The translations under genes were made by a program, and so were the position numbers. DNA of 45,963 bases from Sphaerosporella brunnea. Its lineage: Eukaryota > Ascomycota > Pezizomycetes > Pezizales > Pyronemataceae. The DNA is taken from assembly GCA_008704415.1 (NCBI GenBank), contig VXIS01000358.1:1-45963 (forward strand), in the 5' to 3' direction. The notes below the pieces were generated by a model. That model did no database searches. It worked only from the letters and a program-made list of their open reading frames with translations, and was not told where the DNA came from. This document shows positions 33,469 to 44,389 of this stretch, piece by piece (position 1 is the stretch's first letter; the number at the start of each line of letters is the position of its first letter).

Positions 33469-36400
33469 GGTGATTGTGAGTGTTGTTGTTTGAATGCTTT
33501 GCTTTGGTGGCAATTATAGTACAGCTGTCCAACCCCTCAGTTGCAATGCGACTTCTGGAGGCTGACCATGCATGTGCTATGATTGGGCCACGAATCATGA
33601 AAAAGAAAAGCGCAGTGCACATATGTGCTCAGTATAGTAGTCAAATCCCCACCAGCGCCTCAAGGTGATCCTCTTCTCCGTTTTCACGGACACAATGGAA
33701 ACATGGCGCCGTTGCTGATCCGGCAACATCTCCTCAAAAAAGATACCAAAAACTCCTGTATAAATGACCTGACCTACCTGACTCTCAGAATTTACGGCTA
33801 CCTCGCAGGTTGTCCAGCTGTATGGAAGGTTGATCTGAGCTGCTTCGTATCCTACCTCGCTAATTTTGATTTTTGACTACCGTTATTAATGTAACTACTA
33901 GACATGTTCAGCTACCTTACGAACTCAGCGCTTGGGAAGGTGCTTGGAAATTATCTAGAATTTCGCCTCCTGCAAGGCGGATTAACGTTCTACATAACTC
34001 GTCAATAAATCAGGTTGCGGCGCAGTAACTTCGCCACACAACCGTCTCTATTGCTGGCCACTTAGTTGGGGTAGCGTCTTGGTATTTCTTGGCATTGTCC
34101 AATGTGTGTCGCTGATGATGAAGCATCGAGTGCTGCATGTGTTGTCAAGCTCCGATTTGCCATCCGCTGCCCCGTTTTTTTCTTGTCAAAATCCTCAATC
34201 GAACGACTCGGAGCTTCTCGAAACCCCGCGACGTTGCCTTTTCTGTAGCTGGGAGCTATTAGCTAGGTAGCTAGATAGCGGGTACGTTTGTGCTCCTAAC
34301 TTCACCAGTTTTTGAGATATTGACTTGATTTTCGTGTTTAGAGAAGCGTTGCGTCTTGCTCTATTGAATTGTGCTGTCCGCTTTGCTGCATCGCCAAATC
34401 CTGCTACTCCAAGTCTTGCTGCCAGCCTGAGCTACACATCTACCTCCCGATGCCTCGCCCATCCGAACGAACACTTCACATTAGGAATGCCGGCTTAAAC
34501 TCAGCCGAGTCAGGAAAGAGAACTGAAAGCTTCCGCTGAGGGCGAGGCCCAGACGCTGCAGGACACCAGTGTAACTGACTCAGAGGGTGACTTGGAGTCG
34601 GACGTCTCCAATCAAGAGATGGAGTTCAGTGACCCGGAGGACGATGTTTTGGAGCTCAAACAACCTGCTCTGGGATGGGCCCAGGCTGAGCGACAGCTGC
34701 CCGGATATGTAAAAGCACAACACGGGCATCATGTACTGTCACTCGTCTCAATCTATGCCCAATGTGATTTAGTACAATATCAGAGCCGCACAGAGCTGCT
34801 GTCCAATTCACCCGCCCGCTCCCAAAACATGTGATTTTCTACTTCTTATAGCTCCACTACAACGCAACTAAATTAAATGGGGAGAACATTGAATTGCTGC
34901 CCGCCTCTCGCTCCATCGCTTAAAGTTCTTTAGATGAAATCTCTTTTTTGTTGTGGTGCGCAGTAAAGGTCGGCGTGGGGGGGGTTGTTGCCCGCGTCGA
35001 CCCCAGCTAAGTGGCCAGCACTCTAGATCCGGTAACGCAGAGAATCGATCGCCTCGAATAACGCACCACGAATTTCACAATCAATCACTCAGTTTGCGAA
35101 CATCACCACATATATGAACGAAAGAAAACCAGCTCAACAACGCTGCCGCATTCAATCCTGACCTAATCGCTTCCATCCAGTGTACACTTCTCCATCCGGG
35201 TCAGCATCTGGCACAGTGGCACGATCCGGACAACTGCATCACAATCCAGGTTACGCCTACGGAATGCAGAGCGGATCCAATGCAAAACGGCTGCGGCGCT
35301 GCTCCGTCTCGCCGGGAAAGGTATGTATTAGTACATATGTCTGGGAACATCACGCCTCGTCAACAAACTATATCCCTATCCCCCATGGCCATCCATCCCC
35401 ACCCTCCTCCCCTTACCACCCCCCGCCCCCCAATACCTCATGCCAAGTGGCGTCTAGAAGACCAACCAAAGGCAGCCTGGAGAAATGCCTCACCTGCCTG
35501 CCAGTGAGGCATCGCCGCAATTGTTTCCCACCCAGCCCGGTAGCTCTCCGGAGCAGCTCAGCCAGCTAGGGCAAGGAGCATCAAAGATAGCGGGGGAGAA
35601 GGCGTTTTGAGATTACTTGTAGCGACCACTTGGCCAGCCCACTTACTAAGTGGCCGGACTCTTGGCTAAGGGCACGTTTACTTAGCCAACGAGCCGTACC
35701 ACATACAGTGCCCGTGCAAGTAGCCTCTTGAGGTGCTATGCTCCCATACCACCACCACTCCAGCCCAGAGCCTTCGCCGCCAACCACATGTTGGCCAAAA
35801 CAGAAAAGCAAGATACCTAAACGATGCTACAAGCAGCTAGCAGCACATGAAAAAAAATAGACCCACCACTCAAACAAGAACTGAGATCGCCATGGTCAGT
35901 GGTCGAAGGTACTTGTCCTGGGAATGAGCAGCGCGGGGAAAAAAAAAGAAGATCCGGGCGACGGCGCAGTGCAGAAGGAAGCTGTATGGAGGAATTTTTA
36001 TGGCGGGGGGGGGGCGACCGAGAGTAGGTTCCAACTTTTTATTTTGCACTATTAGGGACTCTGGCTGGAACAGGAACCCCCCAGAGTACAGCAGCTCGTC
36101 CAACCCGCCCCGGCAAAACATGCACAGGTTAGCAGTTATCCCTCAAGCACCTAAAGGCATGGTCTGGGCCAGCCATCAAGCGAGCTGCTTGCTCACCCGT
36201 CCGATTCCGGTGTTGGACTCTTCACCAACTGTGCCAGTCGGCAAGCAGACCATTTACTAGGTGGGCTGCTTTACCAAGTACGCTGGTTGACCACTGGATC
36301 GTAACCGACGGATAGCTACTCTCGATCCCAAACAGTTGCCGAGTGCTAGACTGTGACACCACCACCACCACCACCACAAACAAGGACAGGCAAAGGCTGC

Positions 36401-36589
36401 CTGCTCGGCGGCCTACGCCTACGCCACCCCCACTCGAACCTCCAACCAACTCGATAGCTTATCATGCCAGTAAACTTTGAAGTGAACAAGTCGTCGTTCT
36501 CCCCCTCTCTCCTCGGAGGCATCAGCACCTCTTCCAACGCGACGCTCAAAAACAACGGCAACCAGAATTTCTAGCGTTACACCCTTGCA
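33469..36589. other. 3.1 kb stretch upstream of the NLR, no firm gene
   Basis: The first part is the NLR promoter side. A plus-strand acidic frame ending at 34834 (EMEFSDPEDDVLELKQPAL) is open back to about 34500 with candidate acceptor AG sites but has no recognisable family. A frame at 35180-35320 (SPSGSASGTVARSGQLHHNP) ends at a GTATGT donor-like site. These may be relic exons or parts of a decayed element. 36355-36378 is a CAC trinucleotide run, and 36005-36013 a G run. Confidence 0.4.
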
Positions 36590-37326
36590 CCGATGCCGCG
36601 GAGGATGTTGCTCACGAATCGAACTGCGCTTTGCAGACCGACACGTCCCCGTGGCAACGCAAGGCAGCGAAGGAGGTGTGAGGGTTCTCTGCGCCGCGTC
36701 GCTGGCCACCATCAACCGAAGAGTCACCGAGGCGAGGCTACGAGACAAAGAAGCATGGCTAGACAAGCATTGCAAGCCCAAGGGCTACTATCGTCGAAGA
36801 AAAAAAAGACCCGACCCAATTGCGGCCGAGGCCAGGAAGGCCCCCTCGCTTCACGGCTCTACCAATTCAATTGCGAGTAGGCAAAGCGGCCCCCCCCCCC
36901 CCCCAATCGGGCCGTACCTCCACTGAACCGGGCGGTCGGACGGACGACAAATGCTGGTGGTGCGGATCAGGTTGGCCGTCCAAACCCGAGACCACCTCCT
37001 CAAGTTCTGCAAGAGCGAGCGGATGGCAGTCAAGGACGCCATCAAGGAGGGTGGCTGGCAGAGAGAAAGCGCTGGCCGTCCACTTCGGCGGCTGCCTTCC
37101 TGGTGCACGGAGGCAGTTCCTCCAAGCCACCAAGGTTGCTTGCTGGCCCGATATGGGCACCATGTAAATGACCTTTTCTATCTCTCTCTCCTTTGTCCTA
37201 CGAATCTCCTTTGAACAGCAGACACTTGGGGCGTTTTCCCTACTGCTTTTCCTTAGAAGGGCCGCAGGGCCTAGGGTAGTCCCTTCTCTCTTATACGTCA
37301 TGGCCGCACGCGGCCGAATACAATAT
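36590..37326 (+). mobile_element. Decayed 3' end of a Tad-like LINE
   Basis: The C-terminal end of a non-LTR retrotransposon ORF2 is spread over three frames. In order: TEARLRDKEAWLDKHCKPKG and YYRRRKKRPDPIAAEARKAP, LASRLYQFNC, IGPYLH, DDKCWWCGSG, then VQTRDHLLKFCKSERM and KDAIKEGGW, then QFLQATKVACWPDMGTM with a stop at about 37167. The CWWC...H...C module after IGPYL is the zinc-knuckle end typical of fungal Tad-clade LINEs. At least three frameshifts separate these pieces. A 3' tail follows to about 37326, with GGCCTAGGGTAGTCCC and the hairpin GGCCGCACGCGGCC. No endonuclease or RT core was found upstream, as expected for a 5'-truncated, inactive copy. Confidence 0.7.
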
Positions 37327-38289
37327 GATTAAAACAAACAAAGGAGGTGTAAGAGTCCCTCAACCCGCAGCGAGCACCCTCTCAAACAGATCCGCATAGC
37401 CGTGCGAGAGCCTCGCCCAAGTTCCCGTGGTAGTGATGGGTTGCGGGCTCCAAAGCACAGACCAAAGTACCGTAGCTGACAGAGTTTCCACATAAATGTA
37501 TTTGTTTTTAAACAAAAAACAAAAATATTCAACGGTAAGACGAACCAGCGATGACAGGCAACCTTTTGCCTGTGCCTACGCATTGCCCCCCCCCCCCCCG
37601 GTAACTAGTATCCAATATCTACCCAAAGCCGTGGCCAACGACAGGCGTGTGAGCTTTCTGAGCACCGCCAAGGGCGTCGAGTCGTGATGCTTTTCTGCGT
37701 TCACTTTCCTTCTTTTTGCCTTATTTTCCCGCTTTGTTTTTTTCCCCTTCCTCCTGGGGCCACGAATCATCTACCTGGTGCGATTTCCTCAGTAGCAGGA
37801 GGCCTAGCCTAAGGGGTAGCATAGTCTCTCTTCCTGTTACTCATGTCGTGGCCGCAAGCGGCGGCCGAATCCACGATATGAAGCCGGAGTGCCGTCAGAC
37901 ATACACACATACCTACTTTTCGAATTCCAAAGCTCTCCAAGAGCAGGATTGCAATCACAACCACAAGCTTATGTGGGTATTGGTTATGATTACAAAGAAG
38001 AGGGCTAGCCGTGGACTGTGCTTATATTCCAAGGTTTTTTCTTTGCACACATACGCTCATAACTGACAAAGTGTTATCCAAAAACATGCATTAACAACTT
38101 TCCAGTGCCAAATCTCAAAGCAACCAAAACGCAAAAAAAAAAAAAAAAAAGCAGTCATGACAGGAAACCAAACAAAACACATATATAGTCATAAACCATG
38201 CTCGCTGATGTACCGGGATACCCAAAGACTCCATGCTCCAATCCGATAATAACATATAAACACCACTCTTTTCTCTTTTCTCATTCAGC
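37327..38289. other. Flanks of the LINE tails and 3' side of the PHD gene
   Basis: Apart from the second LINE tail, nothing coding is seen. A C12 run lies at 37587-37600, and an A18-type run at about 38132-38150. 38150-38289 is probably the 3' untranslated region of the PHD-finger gene. Confidence 0.45.
37790..37884 (+). mobile_element. Second LINE 3' tail fragment
   Basis: Homologous to 37250-37326: both have a CCT(C/T)AG lead, GGCCTAG..., TAGTC-CTCT, then a GTGGCCGC...GCGGCCGAAT hairpin and an ATATGA end. Spacing and several bases differ, so it is an older or different subfamily copy in the same orientation. The coding part is missing. Confidence 0.6.
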
Positions 38290-39550
38290 TCACATCCTCA
38301 TCCGCCGTCCCTGTGGCGTGGACGGGTCGCAATATGGGCAGACATAGACTTTAGGCAGAGTCTTGGGGCCGTAGCCGACACATCTCACGTGCAGCCAGTT
38401 TTTGCACGACTCACTATGTAGTATCATAATCAGCACCATTCGCAGCTCTCGGGGGGGCGAGTACCCACCACTCAACCATGGTCCCGCGATCATCCTTCCG
38501 ACCACAAACACACCTCGTTTCGCCGCCCTCGATTTCTGTCTCATACCGGTCCGAGTCACAATCTGGGTCCGTAACCGTGGTTGGCGACGTGTTGCCGACA
38601 TTCTCCTTGTAATGGTATCCGCCGTCTGCCACATTCCGCTCACCCCACTTGCGTTTGGGGGTTCGCGGGAACGGTGGCGGAGGGTGGTTTTGGTTTTGGT
38701 ATTTGGGGGCTGTGGTGCTGAAGGGGTTGGATTGGTTGCGCGCACGGATGAAGGGACGAGTTTTGATAGTGGGGCGGCGCATGGGTGCGGAGGCTGAGTT
38801 TTTAGAAGGAGCTTTGACGTGTTGCGGAAGGAACTCACCACCACGCCGCCGGGCTACTGCCTTCTTCAATGCCGTCAGCGCATCGCCGTCGGCATCCTCA
38901 TCTGGCGGTGGCAATTCCCGTTCCAAAAGAATGGGATCATCCACCACCGTCTCCGCCTCCGACTCGTCTTCCTCTGCATCTTCAAACCGTAGAAGCTGCT
39001 GCTGCTGCTGCTGTTTTGAAGAGCGGGGTATCATACTAGCCAATGACGTTGGCGGACTGCTTTTCAGTGGCGTCGGAAGTCTCGACGACGGAGGTCTGCC
39101 GCCACGCACAGAGGGAAAGGTCCCCTGCGGTGGCCGTGGCTTTTTGGGGGTTTTAAAGATCGGCGCAGAGCTTGAGGAGCCGAAGCTGTGGTGCACAGAC
39201 TCGCCGATGGATCTGAAGCTGTGGTTCACATTTTCGGTGGAGCAGAACGAACCACCGCTGAAGGTGTGACGCCGCCGATAGGCTAGATATGCACCGCCGT
39301 CCGGAGCCATTCCTCGTGGGCTATCACCGTCTAGTGAGGAATCACTCTCACCGAACGAATCATAGCCACTGGAGGCATTCCCGTTGACGTTCAGTCGCTG
39401 CTGATCTGCAGGCAAGACGGTGGCCTTTGCTTGCGCTCTGCCATCGGCGGAGATGGCAAACACCACCTGGGTGCGAGCTCTTTTCGTGGGTGATGTGAGA
39501 CGTAGTTTGCGAGAGCTTCGGGTGTTCAAAGAGGAGCTTGGGGTGAACAT
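38290..39550 (-). CDS. PHD-finger protein
   Basis: Two exons, 39550-38469 and 38413-38290, with a 55-nt intron (GTGGGT...ACATAG) give 401 residues. The first 340 residues are Ser/Pro-rich and disordered, with a Gln run (CAG/CTG repeat), an acidic patch (EDAEEDESEAETVVDD) and FxGG-type motifs. The C-terminus is one PHD finger. RCVCGRKDDRGTMV lies before the intron; ECESCKNWLHVRCVGYG and VYVCPYC follow after it. Together they supply the C4-H-C3 zinc ligands and the Trp two residues before the histidine expected of a methyl-lysine reader. The intron sits inside the finger, and the unspliced frame destroys it. Probably a nuclear chromatin-associated protein; the complex is unknown. The small C-terminal tail (QGRRMRM) is basic. 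Confidence 0.85.
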
Positions 39551-40575
39551 CTCCGACGCAGGAGGAGAAACGGAGCGATGTGCGATTCAAGTGTTGCGTG
39601 GTTGCGGCCTGAAGAAAAAGTGGCCGCTGTTGGAGCTCCTGGAAGGTGGCCTTCAGATAGACAGCGAGGGGCTAGCGGTGCATCGAGCAGGAGACCAGGG
39701 TTGACGAACGACTGCCAGGGGTTCGTTCAATGACGCTGCATGTACAGCGCGTCAATCGGTAGTGCGTTTGGCGACGATCATTGGCTGGCGGGAAGCCGAA
39801 GGGCAGGCTGGATGGACGGCTCTACAGCAGTCGAAACCGCTAGCTGTGTCGAGGGAAAAAGACTAGTCGCGGAGGACAAAGAAGCCCAAGAAGTCGCTCG
39901 ACCGAGGCCACAAAGAATTGCGGCCAATTTCGACAATCCGGTCTCAGCTCCGTGGTGGGTTTAGCGATGGAGAGCGAGCGCGGTGGCGGTCACACCGGGG
40001 CGTCAATTCGCTGTTTTGCAAGTGCAGCATCCCACAGCGTTTATGGCGATCAATCGAAGTGCCGCCGCTCGTTGCCGACAGATGGGAGCCTGAAGATGAG
40101 TCGACGGCGCAAGCACCTGCGCTGATCGGGCAAAACGGAAGTTCTCTGGAGGCCAGGAAATCCGGTTGCCGGATATCTGGAATAGTGCGTGCTCGAGATG
40201 GAGTTGGCCGCGATACGTCGATCGTGGATGTTCGTCCTCGGCTGCGTCTGCCTCCCGCGTGTCGCATCACACCAAACATGCCGGCCAGCTCCCTCGTCGC
40301 TAATGGCACCAACCGGAAGCGGGCTGGCCTGCACGGCTGCTTTGCGAGCAAAACGATGCTCAACCCGAATCAACGAGAGCCGCGGTGTTTGGGCGGGCGG
40401 ACGAGAAAAGAAAGCGTGAAGAGCTTTTCCTTCGGGCTGTCGTTTTTTGAGCGCCGTCCAATTGAAACTTCCCCCGCTTCTCCGTGAAGCAGGCGCTACT
40501 GCCCCGCCACACTCAAACTTTCTCCACCGACCCCACCACCAGACACCCCGTTGATCACCACCCTCTCACCGACAT
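39551..40575. other. Divergent intergenic region PHD/UPF0538
   Basis: About 1 kb between two divergent starts, with overlapping frames on both strands and none recognised. It presumably contains both promoters. No TATA box or known operator stands out. Confidence 0.45.
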
Positions 40576-41159
40576 ATGGCCGAAGCAAGCCCGTACGATC
40601 GCCCGAGTATGTCGCCGCCGTTCCCGCTCGCCCCAAATCCACGCTGACGAAGACGCCGCAGTCTCGGACGCGACGCTCACGATCCGCGTCATCAAGAACT
40701 TCCCCTACCGCACGTCCAAGAATGTAGTTCTGCACCACCTCGACCTGACGACGCTCACAGCGGGGGAGCTGAAGGAGAAAGTCAAGAACCGTATGTAGCG
40801 CGCTCCACCTCACACCTGGACCGCGCGCGCTGACTCGAAGTCTGCCAGACGTCAAGACGCAGCCCGGGTTTAAGGCGTACAAAACTCTGGAGCCCGATAC
40901 TCTGAAGCTGTACACGAAGGCTCACGGCACAAAAACCAACAACTTGATCATCAACATGGAGGACGAGAACGACGAGTTGTTGTTTCGGGACGATAGTGCG
41001 ACTCTTGCTAGCTACGGATGCGGTCTGTGTCCCCCCCCCCCGCCCCCAAAACCGTACAACACAACTGACTCGCTGTAAACAGAACACGAGACGGAGATTT
41101 CGTTTTTCATCATGAAGGACTACGAGGAGTTCAAGAAGAACCCGGAGGAGAAGTGGTGA
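40576..41159 (+). CDS. UPF0538/C2orf76-like protein
   Basis: Four exons (40576-40606, 40662-40790, 40849-41022, 41083-41159) with introns of 55, 58 and 60 nt give 136 residues. Start MAEASPYDRP. The conserved body has LTIRVIKNFPYRTSKNVVLH, then LKLYTKAHGTKTNNLIINME, LLFRDDSATLASYGC and EHETEISFF, ending EEFKKNPEEKW. That order is the UPF0538 (human C2orf76) family, a small conserved eukaryotic protein with a ubiquitin-like-fold look and no established function. The splice joins are supported because each restores family sequence. Intron 3 contains a C12 run followed by an ACTGAC branch-like site. Converges on the PPxY gene. Confidence 0.88.
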
Positions 41160-41668
41160 TCGGTGCGATGTAAAAAAAAATAAACAGACGATCGATCATG
41201 ATCATGAGATCTTTTCGCGTAACCGAGGATGGTATGTTGCTATCTTCGCCTGGCTCAAAATCTTTCGTTCTAATGCTTCCTACGGAATCATACATACGGT
41301 TATGTCTGTCTCCTAGCGGGATACCAATCGAAAGTAGTGTCCAGGTGAGAAGCTGTGATCGAAATCCCACATCATTCAACGCGATGTCTTGGTGCAATGA
41401 AAGTTACCGTCGGTGCCTACTCCTGTGCCACCCGAGCAATCTACGTAGAGTAATCTACTCTGTACCCGGTTCCACGCTTCTGGAAAAAAGAGGACCCCGC
41501 CGGAATGGGTAGATGAAACAGGGTTAGGGATCTTGTTACCTCGTGCCACGAAAAAACAATGATCCGGACGCCCCACCAAAAAAAAAGGCCGAGCGCCCGA
41601 GTACTGTAGTGTACCAGTACAAAGAAAATTAAATAACTCCACCACAGATCCAAAATTCTTGAGTATAA

Positions 41669-41715
<47 letters not shown>

Positions 41716-41798
41716 TTACTACCTCTCCCTGAACTGACCGGCAATGTGTAATGCTTGCAAGTGTCGCACCCGGGGTAACCAAGTTGTCCTGATTATTT

Positions 41799-41831
<33 letters not shown>

Positions 41832-42638
41832 TGAAAGACACAAAAATGTGGGCGAGAAACAAAACACCCTCCTCATTCCCTCCCGTCCCCCCCTTTTTTC
41901 CCCCATCCCTTGAACTCGCGTACAAACCCTCACGCTCACCTATCCAAACAATGCCCGCACCACAGCCACAGCCACAGGCCACAGCCACAGCCAGCCACGT
42001 CCTGCATTCGCTCTGTGCCGGCAGGAAAGAAAAGAAGGGTGGTGGGTTGTGGAGTTAGTTGGGGTGGGGACCCTGCTGCCTGACATTTTTTTTCATTTTG
42101 CCGTTCCTATCGGCTCCAGAAACACACATGTTCGATCAGTATCATACGCCGCGCCGCCGCCGCCGCCCCCAAAGCGTTAAGCAATATGTGTCCGCCAGTC
42201 TGAGGCCAGTGGCAATGAGGTAGTCTTAGGTAGAAGGATATTCACTAGGTATCACTCATTGACGTGGCACGTCAGGAGCTGGCACAATTTTGCGTGAGAC
42301 CCGATGATGCCCGTGCCCTAATCTGCAGCTTGCAGCTGTACTCTACTCTAGTACATACATCTTTGGCCTTGATCGCACAGTGGTAGAATTCCCGGAAAGA
42401 TCACCACGCACGGACGCCAAAAATCAAAAATGTATTAAAAAAAAACGACTCGATTGGGATTAAGTGGATGCATGATAGATGCCACAGGCGCTGGCCAGCC
42501 AAAATCGCAATTCAAACCCAACCAGGCCAAACTGAAAACTCCCGCAACCAATCCAAAAAATTTCGACGCTCTCAAAAGATACCCGCAAAAATAAAATGAA
42601 ACAGAGGGAAGAAGAAAAAATTTTTTTTTTGTCCGTCT
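41160..42638. other. Convergent intergenic region with long homopolymers
   Basis: 3' flanks of the UPF0538-like (+) and PPxY (-) genes. It holds A41 and T32 runs (41673-41830), a short CACAGC-type repeat (41960-41996, CACAGCCACAGCCACAGG) and a CCG run near 42152. No gene supported. Confidence 0.5.
41673..41830. repeat. A41 ... 85 bp ... T32 homopolymer pair
   Basis: A run of 41 A (41673-41713) and a run of 32 T (41799-41830) face each other across 85 bp of ordinary sequence. They could pair as an inverted repeat. The spacer shows no gene or RNA motif that I recognise. Confidence 0.9.
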
Positions 42639-43367
42639 TCAAACCGTTTCTTCTTTTTCGTCAAAGACGACGGTCCACTGCCGATCCACGGGCCCGGTCG
42701 AGAGCACACTCCACCGGTCACTCTCGTCGTCGTCCTCGGACATGTTGGAATATGTGCTCTCGCTCATCGACGCGGCGCCTAGATCCGCGTACGACTCCGC
42801 GGTGGGCGTATTCCTGTGGTGGTCATAGTCACCGTACTCCTCGGCCTCGCTGTATTTGGGCGGAGGCGTGCGGGTGTACTCGACCGGGGTCGGCGTGGGC
42901 TCTACGATCCCCGACGGCGTCTTCTCGCGAAGATACTCCTCGGGCACATCGTCGAGGGGGGGAGGAGTAGGCGGCAGCTGTGCCGGCGAGGGGAGAGGCA
43001 GATACTCCTTCTCCTCCTCGCCACCTTCGGGCATTGGCGAGGGAAGCCGGTTCTGCTCAGGCTCGCTGGGCTTGTCTTCTACGGCTTGCTGGTGCTGGTT
43101 GGGATCGTAGCGGTCTAGAAGTGCCCACGCTTCGTTCCCGAGGATTATGCGTGCGCCATCGTCCTCGATGTAGCAGTCGTGCGAGAGAGGATAGTGGTGC
43201 GAGAGCTGGTACAGCCCCAGAAGACGGTATTCTTCCGAGTACGGCCATAGCTGCTGGTACACGGGGAACGGACTGGGCAGAGTGTGCAAGCTGTCCAAGG
43301 GGTGCAGCTTTTGGAAGTTGGGGGCCAGCCGCAGGTGCGGCGTCTCGTAGGGTGGAGGATAGGACAT
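42639..43367 (-). CDS. Hypothetical PPxY-containing protein
   Basis: Single exon, 242 residues, from the ATG at 43367; the frame is open further upstream but only through a TTG and a Pro/His-rich low-complexity stretch. Residues about 1-100 look folded (FQKLHPLDSLHTLPSPFPVY, then LWPYSEEYRLLGLYQLSHHY, and CYIEDDGARIILGNEAWAL). The rest is Pro/Glu-rich and disordered, with an acidic patch. Two PPxY motifs are present, PPPY near residue 4 and PPKY near 180, the kind bound by WW domains such as those of the ubiquitin ligase Rsp5/Nedd4. The C-terminus (DRQWTVVFDEKEETV) looks conserved in style. I do not recognise the family; it may be a Pezizomycotina-specific adaptor. Confidence 0.6.
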   Translation of the reverse strand: MSYPPPYETPHLRLAPNFQKLHPLDSLHTLPSPFPVYQQLWPYSEEYRLLGLYQLSHHYPLSHDCYIEDDGARIILGNEAWALLDRYDPNQHQQAVEDKPSEPEQNRLPSPMPEGGEEEKEYLPLPSPAQLPPTPPPLDDVPEEYLREKTPSGIVEPTPTPVEYTRTPPPKYSEAEEYGDYDHHRNTPTAESYADLGAASMSESTYSNMSEDDDESDRWSVLSTGPVDRQWTVVFDEKEETV

Positions 43368-44389
43368 TGTGTGTGGGTTGGGGTGGTGGTGTTTTGGGGG
43401 GGGGGGGGGGGTGGTGGTGGTTCGTGGGAGTGGATGTGTGGGCGTGGCTTTGGTGTTGAGCAGAGAAGCAAGCAAGGTGGGATGGGAAGAGAGCGCCTGT
43501 TTGCAAGTTGATATGTAGCTGGGCTGGTGGTTATCAATGGCTGGCAGGGATGATCGACAAAGCGTGTAACGGTGGCGAGAACAGTCACCGGCCTAAAGAT
43601 AGTCGGCGCGGGGTTAGGGGCCGGCGGGGGGGGGGGGGTATGTGTATGTATGAGTGTATGTATGTATGTATGCTAGGGGAAGGGCAATGGGAAGGGGGGA
43701 CGAGATAGGGACGGTCGTCTGTGCTATCACGGCCGTGCGCGGAGACGTGGGAAGACGCGATGAAGAGAAAAAAAAACAAAAACAATAATAAACAAAAAAA
43801 AAAAAAAAAAAAAAACTTTTCTGTTCTCGTTTGTGGGCGTTTGTGGGTGTGCAGCGCTCTCCTCTGTCTGGTGGGTGTCAAGCTGCCTCACGCAGCAGGT
43901 GGCCGCATGTGAAAGTGTTGAGCAGCCGATTTGCTATCAGCAACAGCTGGCTGGCTTGCAGCGTGCAGCTGCAGCGTGTGCAGCTGCATCGTCTGTCTCC
44001 AGCGAGGATTGCCGCAGCGAAAACGACGGATACGGCTACCGTGTGCGGGCTTCGCTCGCAGCCGCGTTTGATTGGATTGCGCGTCGCCGGAGTCGGTGTC
44101 GCAAACAAAAAAAACAAGCAAAAATAACAACACCTTGCCGCCTTGCCCCGCGTCCCATCCTTTTTCCTCCCTGACTGAGTCGCTGCGTGCGGCTGCTGTG
44201 CTGGCACGCAGAATACTGCTCCCAATACTGCTCCCTTCTATTGCTTCGGCACATTTCTCCTACTAATGACTGCTAACCCGCAATCCTGCTCCCGTGTCAC
44301 TGCTTCCCTAAAATGCTCCCGGTACCCCCACTCGCTCCCTGCTTTACTAGCTTCCCCGTCCCTGTCGATATTGTTATACAATAAAAAAA
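43368..44389. other. Upstream region of the PPxY gene, low complexity
   Basis: Contains GGT/G-rich sequence (43380-43425), G10 at 43626-43637, a (TATG)n-like tract (43640-43672), A-rich 43769-43814 and a CTGCAGC-rich patch near 43950-43990. No recognisable gene. Confidence 0.45.

Noticed and set aside
36590..37170. Host zinc-finger gene suggested by the CWWC motif
   Set aside because: The motif sits in the order typical of fungal LINE ORF2 C-termini, is spread over three frames and is followed by a LINE-type 3' tail.
41714..41798. tRNA or Pol III gene between the A and T runs
   Set aside because: No A box, B box or cloverleaf could be drawn. I found no credible tRNA gene elsewhere in the window either.
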